NCBI RefSeq assembly: GCF_002303925.1
Contig: NZ_MRCS01000029.1
Location: 24,179 to 88,178 of the forward strand
Length of the DNA stretch: 64,000 nucleotides
Direction: 5' to 3'
From: Pseudomonas sp. ACN8
Lineage (GTDB): Bacteria > Pseudomonadota > Gammaproteobacteria > Pseudomonadales > Pseudomonadaceae
Below are positions 55,601 to 62,276 of this stretch, in pieces (position 1 is the first letter of the stretch; each line of letters opens with the position of its first letter). The notes beneath the pieces were generated by a model. It saw only the letters and a program-made list of their open reading frames with translations. It was not told the DNA's origin and did no database searches. The position numbers and the translations under genes were made by a program.

Positions 55601-57385
55601 GATCAGGTGCGCGTGGTGGTCAGTTTCGTGGATGACTTCGGTGTGAGCGAAAGCGTCGCATCCGACGCCACGGCCCCGGTGCTCGTCGGTACTGTGTTTG
55701 CCGGTACCGCCGGTGCCGACATATGGATCGGCACGGCAGGCAATGATGTGGTCAACGGAGGTGATGGCAACGACATCATGAACGGCCAGGGTGGCAACGA
55801 CATCATCAATGGTGACGCGGGCAATGACATTCTCGTCGGTGGTAACGGCAACGACACGATGGCCGGCGGTACTGGCAACGATATCTACGAAGTCACCTCC
55901 GTTGGGGACGTAGTGACCGAACTCGCCGGTGGCGGCAGCGACACGATCTGGACCTCGCTCGCGAGCTACACCCTGGGTGCCAACGTCGAGAATCTGTATT
56001 TCGGCGCAAGCGGCAATTTCAGGGCCACCGGTAACGCGCTCGACAACACGCTCGTGGGCGGTGCGGGTAACGACATTCTCATCGGCGGTAACGGTAACGA
56101 CACGATGGCCGGCGGTACTGGCAACGATATCTACGAAGTCACCTCCGCTGGGGACGTGGTGACCGAACTCGCCGGTGCCGGCAGCGATACCGTCTGGACC
56201 TCGCTCGCGAGCTACACCCTGGGTGCCAACGTCGAGAATCTGTATTTCGGCGCAAGCGGCAATTTCAGGGCCACCGGTAACGCGCTCGACAACACGCTCG
56301 TGGGCGGTGCGGGTAACGACATTCTCATCGGCGGTAACGGTAACGACACGATGGCCGGCGGTGTCGGCAACGATGTCTACGAAGTCACCTCCGCTGGGGA
56401 CGTGGTGACCGAACTCGTCGGTGCCGGCAGCGATACGATCTGGACCTCGCTCGCGACCTACACCCTGGGTGCCAACGTCGAGAATCTGTATTTCGGCGCA
56501 AGCGGCAATTTCAGGGCCACCGGTAACGCGCTCGACAACACGCTCGTGGGCGGTGCGGGTAACGACATTCTCATCGGCGGTAACGGTAACGACACGATGG
56601 CCGGCGGTACTGGCAACGATATCTACGAAGTCACCTCCGTTGGGGACGTAGTGACCGAGCTCGCCGGTGCCGGTAACGATACGGTCTGGACCTCGCTCTT
56701 GAGCTACACCCTGGGTGCCAACGTCGAGAATCTGTATTTCGGCGCAAGCGGCAACTTCGCGGGCACTGGTAATGCGCTCAACAACACGATCGTGGGTGGT
56801 GCGGGTAACGACACACTCAACGGTGGCGGTGGTGGCGACACCATCATCGGTGGCGCAGGTGCTGACACGATGGCCGGCGGTATTGGCAACGATGTCTACG
56901 AGGTCACCTCCGTTGGGGACGTAGTGACCGAGCTCGCCGGTGCAGGCTTGGATACGGTCTGGACCTCGCTCGCGAGCTACACGTTGGGTGCCGACGTCGA
57001 GAACCTGTTTTTCGGCGGCAGCGGCAACTTCGCGAGCACCGGCAATGCACTCGCCAACGTGATCGTGGGCGGTGCGGGTAACGACGTCCTTACCGGTGGC
57101 GCAGGGAACGACTCGATGGTCGGTGGACTTGGCAACGATACTTTCATGTTTGCCGCGGGTTTCGGCAACGACTCTATCCAGGGCTTCGACGTCGATCCTG
57201 CCGGAGGACAGGACTTGCTCAACATCGCAGCGCTCGGAGTCACTGCGGCGAACTTTGCTGCCAACGTAATCATCGCTGATGACGGCGCGGACGCCTTGGT
57301 GACGGTCGGCGTGGACTCAATCCGCCTGGTTGGTATCGCCGACGCGACCACCGTGACCCAAACCGACTTTATCCTGGCGGGATGA
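46664..57385 (+). CDS. Giant RTX protein with two animal-type heme peroxidase domains
   Basis: A 3,573-residue protein. Unit 1 (about 1-1480): heme peroxidase with distal FFGQFFDHGLDLV (His170), SEHNRLVEQ, proximal YRFGHSML (His539) and NIARGRDAG; then RTX Ca-binding nonapeptides (about 885-1060) and an Ig-like domain (about 1345-1460). Unit 2 (about 1486-2910) repeats this order with His1660, His2036 and RTX at about 2374-2540. A further Ig-like domain and an RTX tail with 82-residue repeats (about 3010-3490) end in VTQTDFILAG, as in type I secreted proteins. No signal peptide; type I secretion is expected, but no exporter genes are in the window. Related bacterial proteins include the Mn(II)-oxidising peroxidase MopA. 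Start 46664 has GAGG upstream. Confidence 0.88.
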   Translation: MANFNLSDLDFILQQIFIAEAHASGEDLRDLLPNVQVPFGLRTIDGSFNNLFAGQTEFGAADNIFPRLLDPAFRPAEAGTSYTQTTGTVIDSQPRTISNLLVDMTDNNPAAVAAAAQTPGSATVVSPGLDGLFGTADDTPTLYIPNTSPDAGLSAPFNAWMTFFGQFFDHGLDLVTKGGNDIIFIPLQSDDPRFVDDSPTNFMVLTRATQFGGPGLNQNTTSPFVDQNQTYSSHPSHQVFLRAYELNANGEPVATGTLITNRNLGADGDFGTADDVEIGGMATWAVVKAQARDILGINLTDANVFDVPLLATDPYGNFIKGPNGFPQVVMKGADGLVGTADDFLVEGNPLAPVDLTNAVGTGHQFLIDIAHSADPTGGLTADADAIINIGTPPAAGTYDNELLDAHFIAGDGRVNENIGLTTVHHVFHSEHNRLVEQAKSTLLASGNLAELTPWLMPGTAPGAFPTTQAAIDTLQWNGERLFQAAKFGTEMQYQHLVFEEFARTIQPQVDEFLAPTGYDTTIDASIVAEFAHTVYRFGHSMLTETVDRFDPNFNPVTADPLHPTNDQQMGLIAAFLNPLAFAASGPSAEAAAGAIVRGLTRTVGNEIDEFVTEALRNNLVGLPLDLAAINIARGRDAGIPSLNAARREFFHMTGDGQLTPYSSWVDFADHLKHPESLINFIAAYGTHASITGADTMAAKRAAATLLVLGGAGEPGDRLDFLHSTGIWASDANGVTITGLDLVDFWIGGLAEEKMPFGGMLGSSFNFVFETQLEALQNGDRFYYLSRTAGMNFGTELENNSFAKLVMNNTDAIHLPNLIFVTPSLTLEVNQGIQHTGLGATGRDDPTGGILINGVEITPLVIRDNPDTTGPDTNYLRYTGADHVVLGGTAGNDIIVSSEGDDNLYGDGGNDRLEGGYGNDTLLGGDGDDILTDAGGDNRMEGGAGNDVIHAGSMMAGSVAGHLLLGGDGKDFIVSVEDIAIIFGGQGDDFIYSAKTSLPPTGNEGDDWIEKGTQDGAPGDNFAPLLEDNIIGNDIFVGGGGFDEMIGEGGDDIFVGSDAQDKMDGMSGYDWVTYKSDRIGVTADLSLAAFLGIGEVGQHIALPVAQSPASIFDRFAEVEGLSGSDFADILRGDDVNPSNIVNHGGATGSALTNLDLIAGLRAFVGTAAAGADGNTGTADDVFDGGNIILGGSGSDLLEGRGGNDLIDGDLWLNVRISIRDAAGNEIGSTDSMVGVIENKSGILAGTAANLTLMSAVLNGTINPGQLVAVRELLTGEAEFDTAIFSGNRADYSIAIDDNGTAGDLTDDIVTVIDDVGDDGTDRLTHIERLQFADQSVVLAPGLNAEPSGSLSITDNNGGDLQVGDFLTVSALDVNDTDNPGGAISDVNYIWQVERVPASGIFEDIIEVPAGDLAFISANGIRYRVTPDVAGLSIRVKGVYQDANGVTEQVFSAPTVAVAPFTPPTPTTAVEQGPAITAGGPGVQLVRGDLDFILDQIRIAEAHAAGADLLSLVPNLRIAAGLRTVTGELNNLLNFSGIDQSQFGAADNAFPRLLPPEFRDEQDEAPFLGETNTNYNSSTNVVDSDPRTISNLIVDQTNNNPAAVAAASGTDGATLVTSPGLDGLFGTADDQQVNFIPNAAPDAGLTAPFNAWMTFFGQFFDHGLDLVTKGGNGTVYIPLQPDDPRFVAGSPTNFMVLTRATQVDGQPGVNENTTSPFVDQNQTYSSHPSHQVFLRAYVSTANGPVATGELITNRNLGVDGEFGTDDDVEIGGMATWAVVKAQARDILGIDLTDANVFDVPLLATDAYGNFIKGPNGFPQVVFSGLDGLPGTDDDVLVEGNPAANGGLGISLAGAVGTGHQFLSDIAHAADPSAAPGLVRDGDGLINSQAGVPQPAGTYDGELLDAHYIAGDGRVNENIGLTSVHAIFHSEHNRLVEQTKSTVLASNDLAFINEWLLTPVTAFPTTPAGVDALQWNGERLFQTAKFGTEMQYQHLVFEEFARTIQPNIDLFFAPTQVYDVNLDPSIVAEFAHTVYRFGHSMLTETVDRFDANFNPVTVDPLHPTNDQQLGLIAAFLNPLAYAASGVTPEDATSAIVRGLTRTVGNEIDEFVTEALRNNLVGLPLDLAALNIARGRDAGVPSLNHARAQFFEATGDSNLKPYISWADMVMHLKHPESLINFIAAYGTHDSIDVTATTLAEKRVAATAIVLGGAGAPADRLDFLNGTGTWAGVETGLNLVDFWIGGLAEEQTPFGGMLGSTFNFVFENQLEKLQDGDRFYYLERTAGLNFNTELEGNSFAKLIMANTHATHLASVVFLTPGFTFEVNPLLQHTGLGASGRDDPLGDNPLLPPVTRDNPATVGSDSNYLKYSGVEHVVLGGSAVADILISSEGDDTLYGDGGNDRLEGGYGNDFINGGDGDDIITDVGGDDNIKGENGNDVIQGGNGVNLLFGGFGSDFIITGEDASEAFGGQGNDFILGSKANEQDMGNEGDDWMELGAFDGAPGDNFDPFGNDPISGNDVYIGGGENDKFNAEGGDDIMEGGAGQGNRYIGASGFDWAIFTGDPHGVTIDISDRFFDQPPMPGSGASVLTRFDFVEGLSGSALADVLRGDDSDATTLPTAGAKGSVLTNIALISGLQELLNTALGTVAEPSVSFFDGGNIILGGSGSDLIEGRGGDDIIDGDKWMNVRISVHQNLDGTGPEIASFNSMAEMVPLMINGTYNPGQLVIVREILTGTDNFDTALFSGNASEYTVAVDGNAVIVTDLVAGRDGVDRLTGIERLQFADQAQASGVGTATNSAPVGRLAILDATTGARIDAPVAGQLLRVSSQSIRDANNQGAANVTGAITGPVAYYWQVENIPGSGVYEDITFVAAGEVSRAIGASYLVADDVAGLNIRVRAVYQDASGTLEIVDSSANNAPIAGPGILGFAFLNEVLTANLTTLVDVDGLSNPQFTFQWQETNGVSFVNIAGATGSTFTLGQAQIGDQVRVVVSFVDDFGVSESVASDATAPVLVGTVFAGTAGADIWIGTAGNDVVNGGDGNDIMNGQGGNDIINGDAGNDILVGGNGNDTMAGGTGNDIYEVTSVGDVVTELAGGGSDTIWTSLASYTLGANVENLYFGASGNFRATGNALDNTLVGGAGNDILIGGNGNDTMAGGTGNDIYEVTSAGDVVTELAGAGSDTVWTSLASYTLGANVENLYFGASGNFRATGNALDNTLVGGAGNDILIGGNGNDTMAGGVGNDVYEVTSAGDVVTELVGAGSDTIWTSLATYTLGANVENLYFGASGNFRATGNALDNTLVGGAGNDILIGGNGNDTMAGGTGNDIYEVTSVGDVVTELAGAGNDTVWTSLLSYTLGANVENLYFGASGNFAGTGNALNNTIVGGAGNDTLNGGGGGDTIIGGAGADTMAGGIGNDVYEVTSVGDVVTELAGAGLDTVWTSLASYTLGADVENLFFGGSGNFASTGNALANVIVGGAGNDVLTGGAGNDSMVGGLGNDTFMFAAGFGNDSIQGFDVDPAGGQDLLNIAALGVTAANFAANVIIADDGADALVTVGVDSIRLVGIADATTVTQTDFILAG
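55840..57110 (+). repeat. 246-bp tandem repeats in the RTX tail (five copies)
   Basis: A landmark (GTCGAGAATCTGTATTTCGG) recurs at 55985, 56231, 56477 and 56723, exactly 246 bases apart, and in diverged form at 56996. Each unit encodes 82 residues: RTX nonapeptides GGxGNDxxx, then EVTSxGDVVTELAGxGxDT and ASYTLGANVENLYFGASGNF. The last interval is 273 bases, longer by 27 bases, one RTX nonapeptide. Units 1-4 are almost identical, so they arose recently. Confidence 0.93.
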
Positions 57386-57751
57386 GGAGGCCACCAAAGC
57401 GTAGCAAGGCATGAGCTGTGGCGGTGTGGGTCGAACCTAGTCGCTCCACACCGCGATTTAAAACCACAGCTACACAGATGATGGTAAGTAGGACTGTGGA
57501 CTCTGTTCTCCTCAAGACGCTCCAACTGCTCCGCTACTTCCCGGAAGATACCGAAGTACCGGATCAAATCGTCGATTTCATGCGGGGCGAGCTCGGCCAG
57601 CACAGCAAGGTGAAGCTCGCGTCGTGAGTGAACACCAGCACCTGACGCGTCTCGGACCCACCACCGCAGCGGCGAGGTCGGCGACGAGCAGGACTGAGCC
57701 CTTTCACGCGTGGACGTAGCGCCCCGGCGCCGGCTCCAGCGCTGGATAGCG
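57386..57751. other. Region between the peroxidase and phaC remnant
   Basis: About 365 bases with no intact gene. It contains only the possible transposase remnant at 57496-57627 and no clear terminator after the peroxidase stop. Confidence 0.45.
57496..57627 (+). pseudogene. Possible Tn3-family transposase fragment
   Basis: A short open stretch reads DSVLLKTLQLLRYFPEDTEV, then PDQIVDFMRGELG. This resembles the LLKTxQRLGYFPxxxxVP segment near the N-terminus of Tn3-family TnpA proteins. Nothing before or after matches. The call is tentative but fits the recombinase genes on both sides. Confidence 0.35.
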
Positions 57752-58362
57752 CTAGCTGCCGGCCGCCGCGGGTGCCGGACGCTCGGCCCCGGCACACTTG
57801 ATCACCCAGTCCGCCCAGTGCTGCCACCAGATGCCCGGCTGCTCGCTGGCCTGCGCCAGCCAGTCGGCCGCCGTTATGGTCGGCGCTGGGCCGGTGAAGT
57901 GGCGCGCCTTAGGGTTGCTCGGCGGATTAACCAGGCCGGCGATGTGCCCGGCGTTGTTCAGCACGAAACTGCGCTGGCCGCCGAACAGCTGGGCCGTGCG
58001 GTAGCAGCCCTGCCAGGGCGTTATATGGTCGCCCTGGGCCGCCATGAAGTAACTGTCGCAGCGGATCGCTTCGGCACACAGCGGTGAGCCGAGCACACTC
58101 AGCTGCCCTCTAAGCAGGGGTTGTCGCGGAAGATCTCGAGGAACTGGCTGTGCAGCGCCGTCGGCAGGCGGGTGCCGTCGGCGTTCCAGGCGATTAGGTC
58201 GATCGCTGGCGGCGCCTCGCCCATCAGGTAGTTGTTGTGCCAGTAGTTCCACACCAGGTCGTTGGGTCGCAGCCAGGCGAAGGCTGCGCCCATGTCGCGG
58301 GCACTTAGCACTCCGGCCTTGGCGGCGCGCCAGCGGGCCAGCCTGAGCAGCGGCTTCGGCAA
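57752..58362 (-). pseudogene. PHA synthase (phaC) C-terminal remnant with frameshift
   Basis: Two overlapping minus-strand frames together give the last about 200 residues of a class II polyhydroxyalkanoate synthase: WLRPNDLVWNYWHNNYLMGE, then LSVLGSPL, AAQGDHITPWQGCYRTAQLF and VLNNAGHIAGLVNPPSNPKA, which includes the catalytic Asp and His. A one-base shift near 58100 moves the reading from the first frame (stop at 58099) to the second. The N-terminal about 350 residues with the lipase-like cysteine are missing. It cannot make PHA synthase. Confidence 0.85.
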
Positions 58363-58375
58363 GGCGATACCGACG

Positions 58376-58600
58376 CGGATCGCACGGGTGGATGGAAGCC
58401 TGATGGCGATCGCCGGGCTATGGGAGCACCGGCGCGACGCAGCTGGTGAGGGCTCCTACAGCTTCACGATGCTGACGCTCAACGCCGACGATCCAACCAC
58501 GCGCTGATGCGCAACTACCACAAGCCAGAGGATGAAAAGCGGATGGTGGTCATTTTGCCCAACGGCGCCATTCGTGATTGGTTGGCGGCATCAGCCAGGG
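58376..58600 (+). pseudogene. SRAP (YedK/HMCES-like) peptidase remnant with frameshift
   Basis: Fragments MAIAGLWEHRRDAAGEGSYS and FTMLTLNADD (frame of 58393, stop 58507), then MRNYHKPEDEKRMVVILPNG (frame of 58507), join into the SRAP C-terminal pattern FAGLW ... FTxLTxxAN ... HxRMPVIL. A one-base shift near 58490-58505 separates them, and the catalytic N-terminal Cys2 region is missing. SRAP proteins react with abasic sites in single-stranded DNA. Confidence 0.7.
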
Positions 58601-59503
58601 AGAGTGTAGAGTTCATTCGGCAGTACCCCTGGTGTTCGCCGTGCTGCGCCTGTATTTCACTGATGACGCCGACCGCCAGCAGGTCATCGCCTTGCAGGAC
58701 AAGTTCCAGCTGTGCCCGCTGAGCGCCTATGGCCTATCTGGATGGCAGGCGCCGGCCGCCCAGGTGTTTCACCGCTGGATGTGCAGGCCGACCCGCTGGC
58801 CGATTTCAAGGCCCTGCAACTGATGCTGCAGGAGTGTCCGCCGCCCAAGGCCGACACCGCGATTCTGGCCAGTTTTGCCGCCATCGGCCTCGGCCCTGGG
58901 CAACCCATGGGTTTCTCCGCGCTCGATAGCGATACCCGCCGCGGCCTGGAACACGCCGAGGCCGATGGCCGCGCCAAGGTGATCGCTACCGTCAGGGGCA
59001 TGCCCGGCAGATTGTCGAGCAACGGTTGGCTGTATCCGCTGAAGCACATCGGTACTTACGGCGACGACTACCTGTACCGCGCCGGCATGGCCTTGTTGGG
59101 CACCGTGGCGTTGCCGATCGCGGAAACCATCTACCTGATGTACCAGAAGGACGCGACCGGCCAGCTGCTCGACGGCAACGCGCGCTATCGCGTGCATTTC
59201 CCCACCGGCGAGCTGCCCGCGGTCGAAGCCTTCTGGTCGATTCATCTGTATCGCTACGAGGGCTACACGGTGATCCCCAATTCGCTCAACCGCTATTCGC
59301 TGAGCAGTCGCTCGCACCTGCAGCAGGCGGCGGACGACTCCATCACCCTGTACCTGCAGGCCGACGACCCGGGCGGCGAGCAAAGCGCCAACTGGCTGCC
59401 GACCGAAGCCGGCAAGCCGTTCCTGATGATCTTGCGTGGCTACGAGCCGAAAGGCGCGTTTGCCGCCCTGACCTGGCCTGGGCCGAAGGTCAGCCGCGTC
59501 TGA
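58595..59503 (+). pseudogene. DUF1254/DUF1214 protein remnant with frameshift
   Basis: The frame 58712-59503 (about 245 usable residues) has the DUF1254 end (PLADFKALQLMLQECPPPKA) and the DUF1214 domain (WLYPLKHIGTYGDDYLYRAG; GELPAVEAFWSIHLYRYEGY). The preceding piece, LRLYFTDDADRQQVIALQDK with FQLCPLSAYGLSGWQAPAAQ, lies in another frame, and a shift at about 58765 breaks the gene. The N-terminal half of DUF1254 and any signal peptide are missing. These proteins are of uncertain function, often exported. Confidence 0.75.
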
Positions 59504-59656
59504 GTTGCTGCGCGGTGCCCCAGTGTCGACGCTTGGGGCCACGCCCCCTCGAAGCCGCCCAGGATTAAACCCCCGGGGCGTTTTTTCATCTTGCTGGATC
59601 GGACCCTGGCGGCCATCCTGTGGCGTAACCGCCTCTTCGATCGATCCCCCGAGTTC

Positions 59657-60697
59657 ATGAGCCAGCCCACCGCAACCCCTTCAACGCTGGCCCAGACCAC
59701 CCTGGCCACCGTGGTGAGCGCCATCGCCAGTACCCTGCAGGGCGAGTACGGCATCGACCCGCAACCCGTGCTGCTGAGCGTCGGCATCGACCCGGCGGTG
59801 ATGCAGGACAGCGAACGACGACTGACGGTGACTACGCTCAGCCCGCTGTGGCTGCGCTGTGTCGAGTTGACCGGCAATGAAGCCTTCGGTTTGCGCTCGG
59901 CCCGCTACTACCAGCCCGTCCAGTTCTATGGCGTCGACCTGGCGCTGTGCACCAGTGCCACGTTCGGCGAGGCGCTGCAACGGCATGTCCAGTTCATCCG
60001 CGTGCTGACCACCGCCGCCCTGCCGCAACTGCAGACCGAAGCCAACGGTGACCACCGCCTGGAGGTCCGTCGCCACGGTCCGCAACCCCCCGCGGATGCG
60101 GCGCTCGACTGCTTCTTCCATACCTTCTATATCCGCCTGTTTGAGCGCCAGACCGGCCTGTTGTCCCGGCAACTGTTGCGGCGCCTGGAGCTGCCCCGGC
60201 AAGCGCCCAAGGACCCCGCGCCCTGGCTGGCCCTGGGCGTGCCGGTGGTGTTCGGCTGCCCGTGCGGGGCCATGGTGTTCAAGGCCGAGGCCTGGAGCCT
60301 GCCGCTGCCCGGGGCCAATCCGCAGCTACTGGCGCAGTTGGAACAACCGATCCTGCGCCACCTGGCGTAACTCGGCTTGCCGCTGCCCGCCAGTGCCTTG
60401 CGCGCACGCCTGGCCGAGATGCTTACGGGCGAGCCCGACCTGGAACTGTTGGCCCGCGCGCTGGAAATCAGCCCGGCGCTGTTGAGCAGCAATCTGAGCC
60501 AGCAGGATCTGAGCTTCAACCAATTGCTCGACCAGGCCCGCGAGGCGCAAGCCTTGGTGTTGCTGGCCAATCCGGCCCTGAGCCTGGAACAGGTCGCCAG
60601 CCAACTCGGTTTCAGCAGCGCCAGCAGCCTGGGGCGCGCCTTTCGCCGCTGGCAGGACAACACGCCGTTGAATTATCGACGCCAAGTGCTCGGCTAA
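59657..60697 (+). pseudogene. AraC-family regulator split by an in-frame stop
   Basis: From ATG 59657 (MSQPTATPSTLAQTTLATVV) the frame runs through an arabinose-binding-type N-terminal domain (LLSVGIDPAVMQDSERRLTV; YYQPVQFYGVDLALCTSATF) to TAA at 60368-60370. It then continues in the same frame to 60697 with the AraC helix-turn-helix (LARALEISPALLSSNLSQQD; EQVASQLGFSSASSLGRAFR). One base change in this codon explains the break. All other parts look whole, about 346 codons, so inactivation is recent. Readthrough is possible but not suggested by anything seen. Confidence 0.8.
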
Positions 60698-60735
60698 CTC
60701 GAAACTGACGCCCCACTGCGGCGGCGGGGCTTGGT

Positions 60736-61045
60736 TCAAGCCCCGCTGACGGCCCACTCGCGCAGCACGTTCTTGGTCACCTTGCCGGCGGCATTCCGCG
60801 GCATGGCGTCGAGCAGCTGCACCCGGCGCGGCACCTTGTAGTTGGCCATCTGCACGCGGCACCAGGCGATCGCGCTGGCGCTGTCGAGCACCTGGCCGGG
60901 CGCCGGCAGCAGGAAGGCCATGGCCACCTTGCCGAGGCGTTCGTCGGCAATGCCGATCACCGCGGCCTGGGCCACGCCCGGGTAGCGCAGCAGGCTCTGC
61001 TCGATCTCCGCCGGATAGACGTTGAAGCCGCCGGTGATGAACATT
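60736..61045 (-). pseudogene. Acyl-CoA ligase fragment (C-terminal AMP-binding domain)
   Basis: About 103 residues of the C-terminal subdomain of acyl-CoA synthetases: ITGGFNVYPAEIEQSLLRYP, GVAQAAVIGIADERLGKVAM, NYKVPRRVQLLDAMPRNAAG and the catalytic lysine in NAAGKVTKNVLREW. The large N-terminal domain is absent; at about 61045 the sequence switches to the GlxA-type fragment on the other strand. Confidence 0.85.
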
Positions 61046-61059
61046 GCTAGTCCATTCCG

Positions 61060-61314
61060 AGCCTCAACATGATGCTGCATCTGATTGGCCGCGTGCACGA
61101 CCGTGACCTTGCGGCCGCCATCTCCGAAATGTTCATCTACGAACGCATCCGAAATGAACAGGATCACCAACGTGTGCCGATCAGGCATACGCTTGGCACC
61201 AACCAGCCGAAACTCCAGGAGATTGTCATGCTGATGGAGGCCAACCTGGAGGAACTTATCGAGCTCGACGAACTGGCATGCCACGTAGGCGTTTCACGTC
61301 GTCAGAAGAAGTAG
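61060..61314 (+). pseudogene. GlxA-type AraC regulator fragment
   Basis: About 80 residues: LHLIGRVHDRDLAAAISEMF, then IYERIRNEQDHQRVPIRHTL, QEIVMLMEANLEELIELDEL and HVGVSRRQ. This is the end of a DJ-1/GATase-like sensor domain with the start of the AraC helix-turn-helix, cut after the first recognition helix. ArgR in this window has the same architecture, but the fragment is from a different member. Neither end is intact. Confidence 0.8.
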
Positions 61315-61324
61315 ACAAGGTCAG

Positions 61325-61936
61325 TTAGACCTTGTCTCTAATTCTTAGAACGGTAGTGGTGCTGCAATCGGCGTGACGGGCTGTTGCTCGGATGCCTAGG
61401 CCGGCCTTCAGCAGCTCAGCGACCCGCTTATGCAAGTCGGCGTCGACCGGGCGCCCCTTGTACATCCCTTCATCCTTGGCCTTCTTGATGCCTTGGGCCT
61501 GGCGCTCGCGACGCTGCTCGTAGTCCTTGCGCGCGATGGCGGCCATCATTTCCACTAGCATCGAGTTAATTGCGCCCAGCATGCGGCTGGTGAACTCGTC
61601 GCTCTTGCTGCTTTGCATACCCTGGTGACTGGTAGGCAGGTCGAGCGCGACTATGCGCAGGCCCTTTGAGTCGATGGCGGTCTTCAGCTTCTGCCAATCC
61701 TCAGCGGGGAGGCGGGAGAGGCGATCGATGGACTCCACCAGCAGCACGTCGCCCTTGCGCGCATCTTTCAGCAGGCGCAGCAGCTCCGGCCGGTCGGCCC
61801 GGGCGCCGCTGGCATTCTCCATGTATTCGGCAGCGATCACTCGATCATGGCTAGCAGCGAACTGCTCCAGTGCCTCGCGGGCGCGGCTGGCATCTTGCTC
61901 GACGGTGGAGGCGCGGAGGTAGGCGCGGACGAACAT
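61325..61936 (-). CDS. Serine recombinase (resolvase/invertase family)
   Basis: A 203-residue protein starting MFVRAYLRASTVEQDASRAR, with the catalytic serine in RASTVEQ, the segment ENASGARADRPELLRLLKDA, VLLVESIDRLSRL and a C-terminal helix-turn-helix (GLGIRATARHADCSTTTVLR). All catalytic regions are present, so it is probably active in resolution or inversion between short sites. AGGAG lies nine bases before ATG 61936. A truncated relative lies at 44925-45167 in the same orientation, so the pair frames 16 kb of the island. Confidence 0.9.
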   Translation of the reverse strand: MFVRAYLRASTVEQDASRAREALEQFAASHDRVIAAEYMENASGARADRPELLRLLKDARKGDVLLVESIDRLSRLPAEDWQKLKTAIDSKGLRIVALDLPTSHQGMQSSKSDEFTSRMLGAINSMLVEMMAAIARKDYEQRRERQAQGIKKAKDEGMYKGRPVDADLHKRVAELLKAGLGIRATARHADCSTTTVLRIRDKV

Positions 61937-62276
61937 GTTTCCTTGCTCCTGTATCACTTGAGGTGCTTTTTAAATACTGTTGCACTTTGGGTGTTACTTT
62001 TCAAGGAGTCAGTGCGAAAAAATCCCTGTCCCTCTGTTTCTAATTAGGTATGCCTTTTTGGAACAGGCATGGTGGCTGGAGCTTCAGCGGTGAGCGCCAA
62101 ACGGACGTGCTTGACCAGCACACACCGTAGTGACGACCGGCAGAGACCGACCCATAACGGTCATTGCTACGGCTTGAAATGTCGGTCTTCTTGAGATTCG
62201 ACAACCAGGTAAGTTGTCAATTTGACTGTAGCAAGAGGGCCTCAAGGAGGCCCTCATCGCTAAGCTTAGTTGTAAC
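61937..62276. other. Recombinase to oxidase gap, no gene
   Basis: 340 bases that separate the recombinase from the multicopper oxidase stop at 62277. Apart from the hairpin at 62235-62255 nothing is recognised. A resolution site for the recombinase could lie here. Confidence 0.45.
62235..62255 (-). terminator. Hairpin downstream of the multicopper oxidase
   Basis: GAGGGCCTC-AAG-GAGGCCCTC, 9-base arms and a 3-base loop, 22 bases after the oxidase stop. The following minus-strand sequence (TTGCTACAG) is not a U-run, so it may be a weak or factor-assisted terminator. Confidence 0.55.

Noticed and set aside
55840..57110. Regular repeats suggestive of a CRISPR array
   Set aside because: The repeats are 246 bases, protein-coding, in frame, without spacers. 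They encode RTX repeats.
57418..57495. Start of a 69-codon open frame as a real gene
   Set aside because: Only its second half resembles anything (Tn3-type transposase). The beginning has no ribosome site, so it is treated as a remnant.
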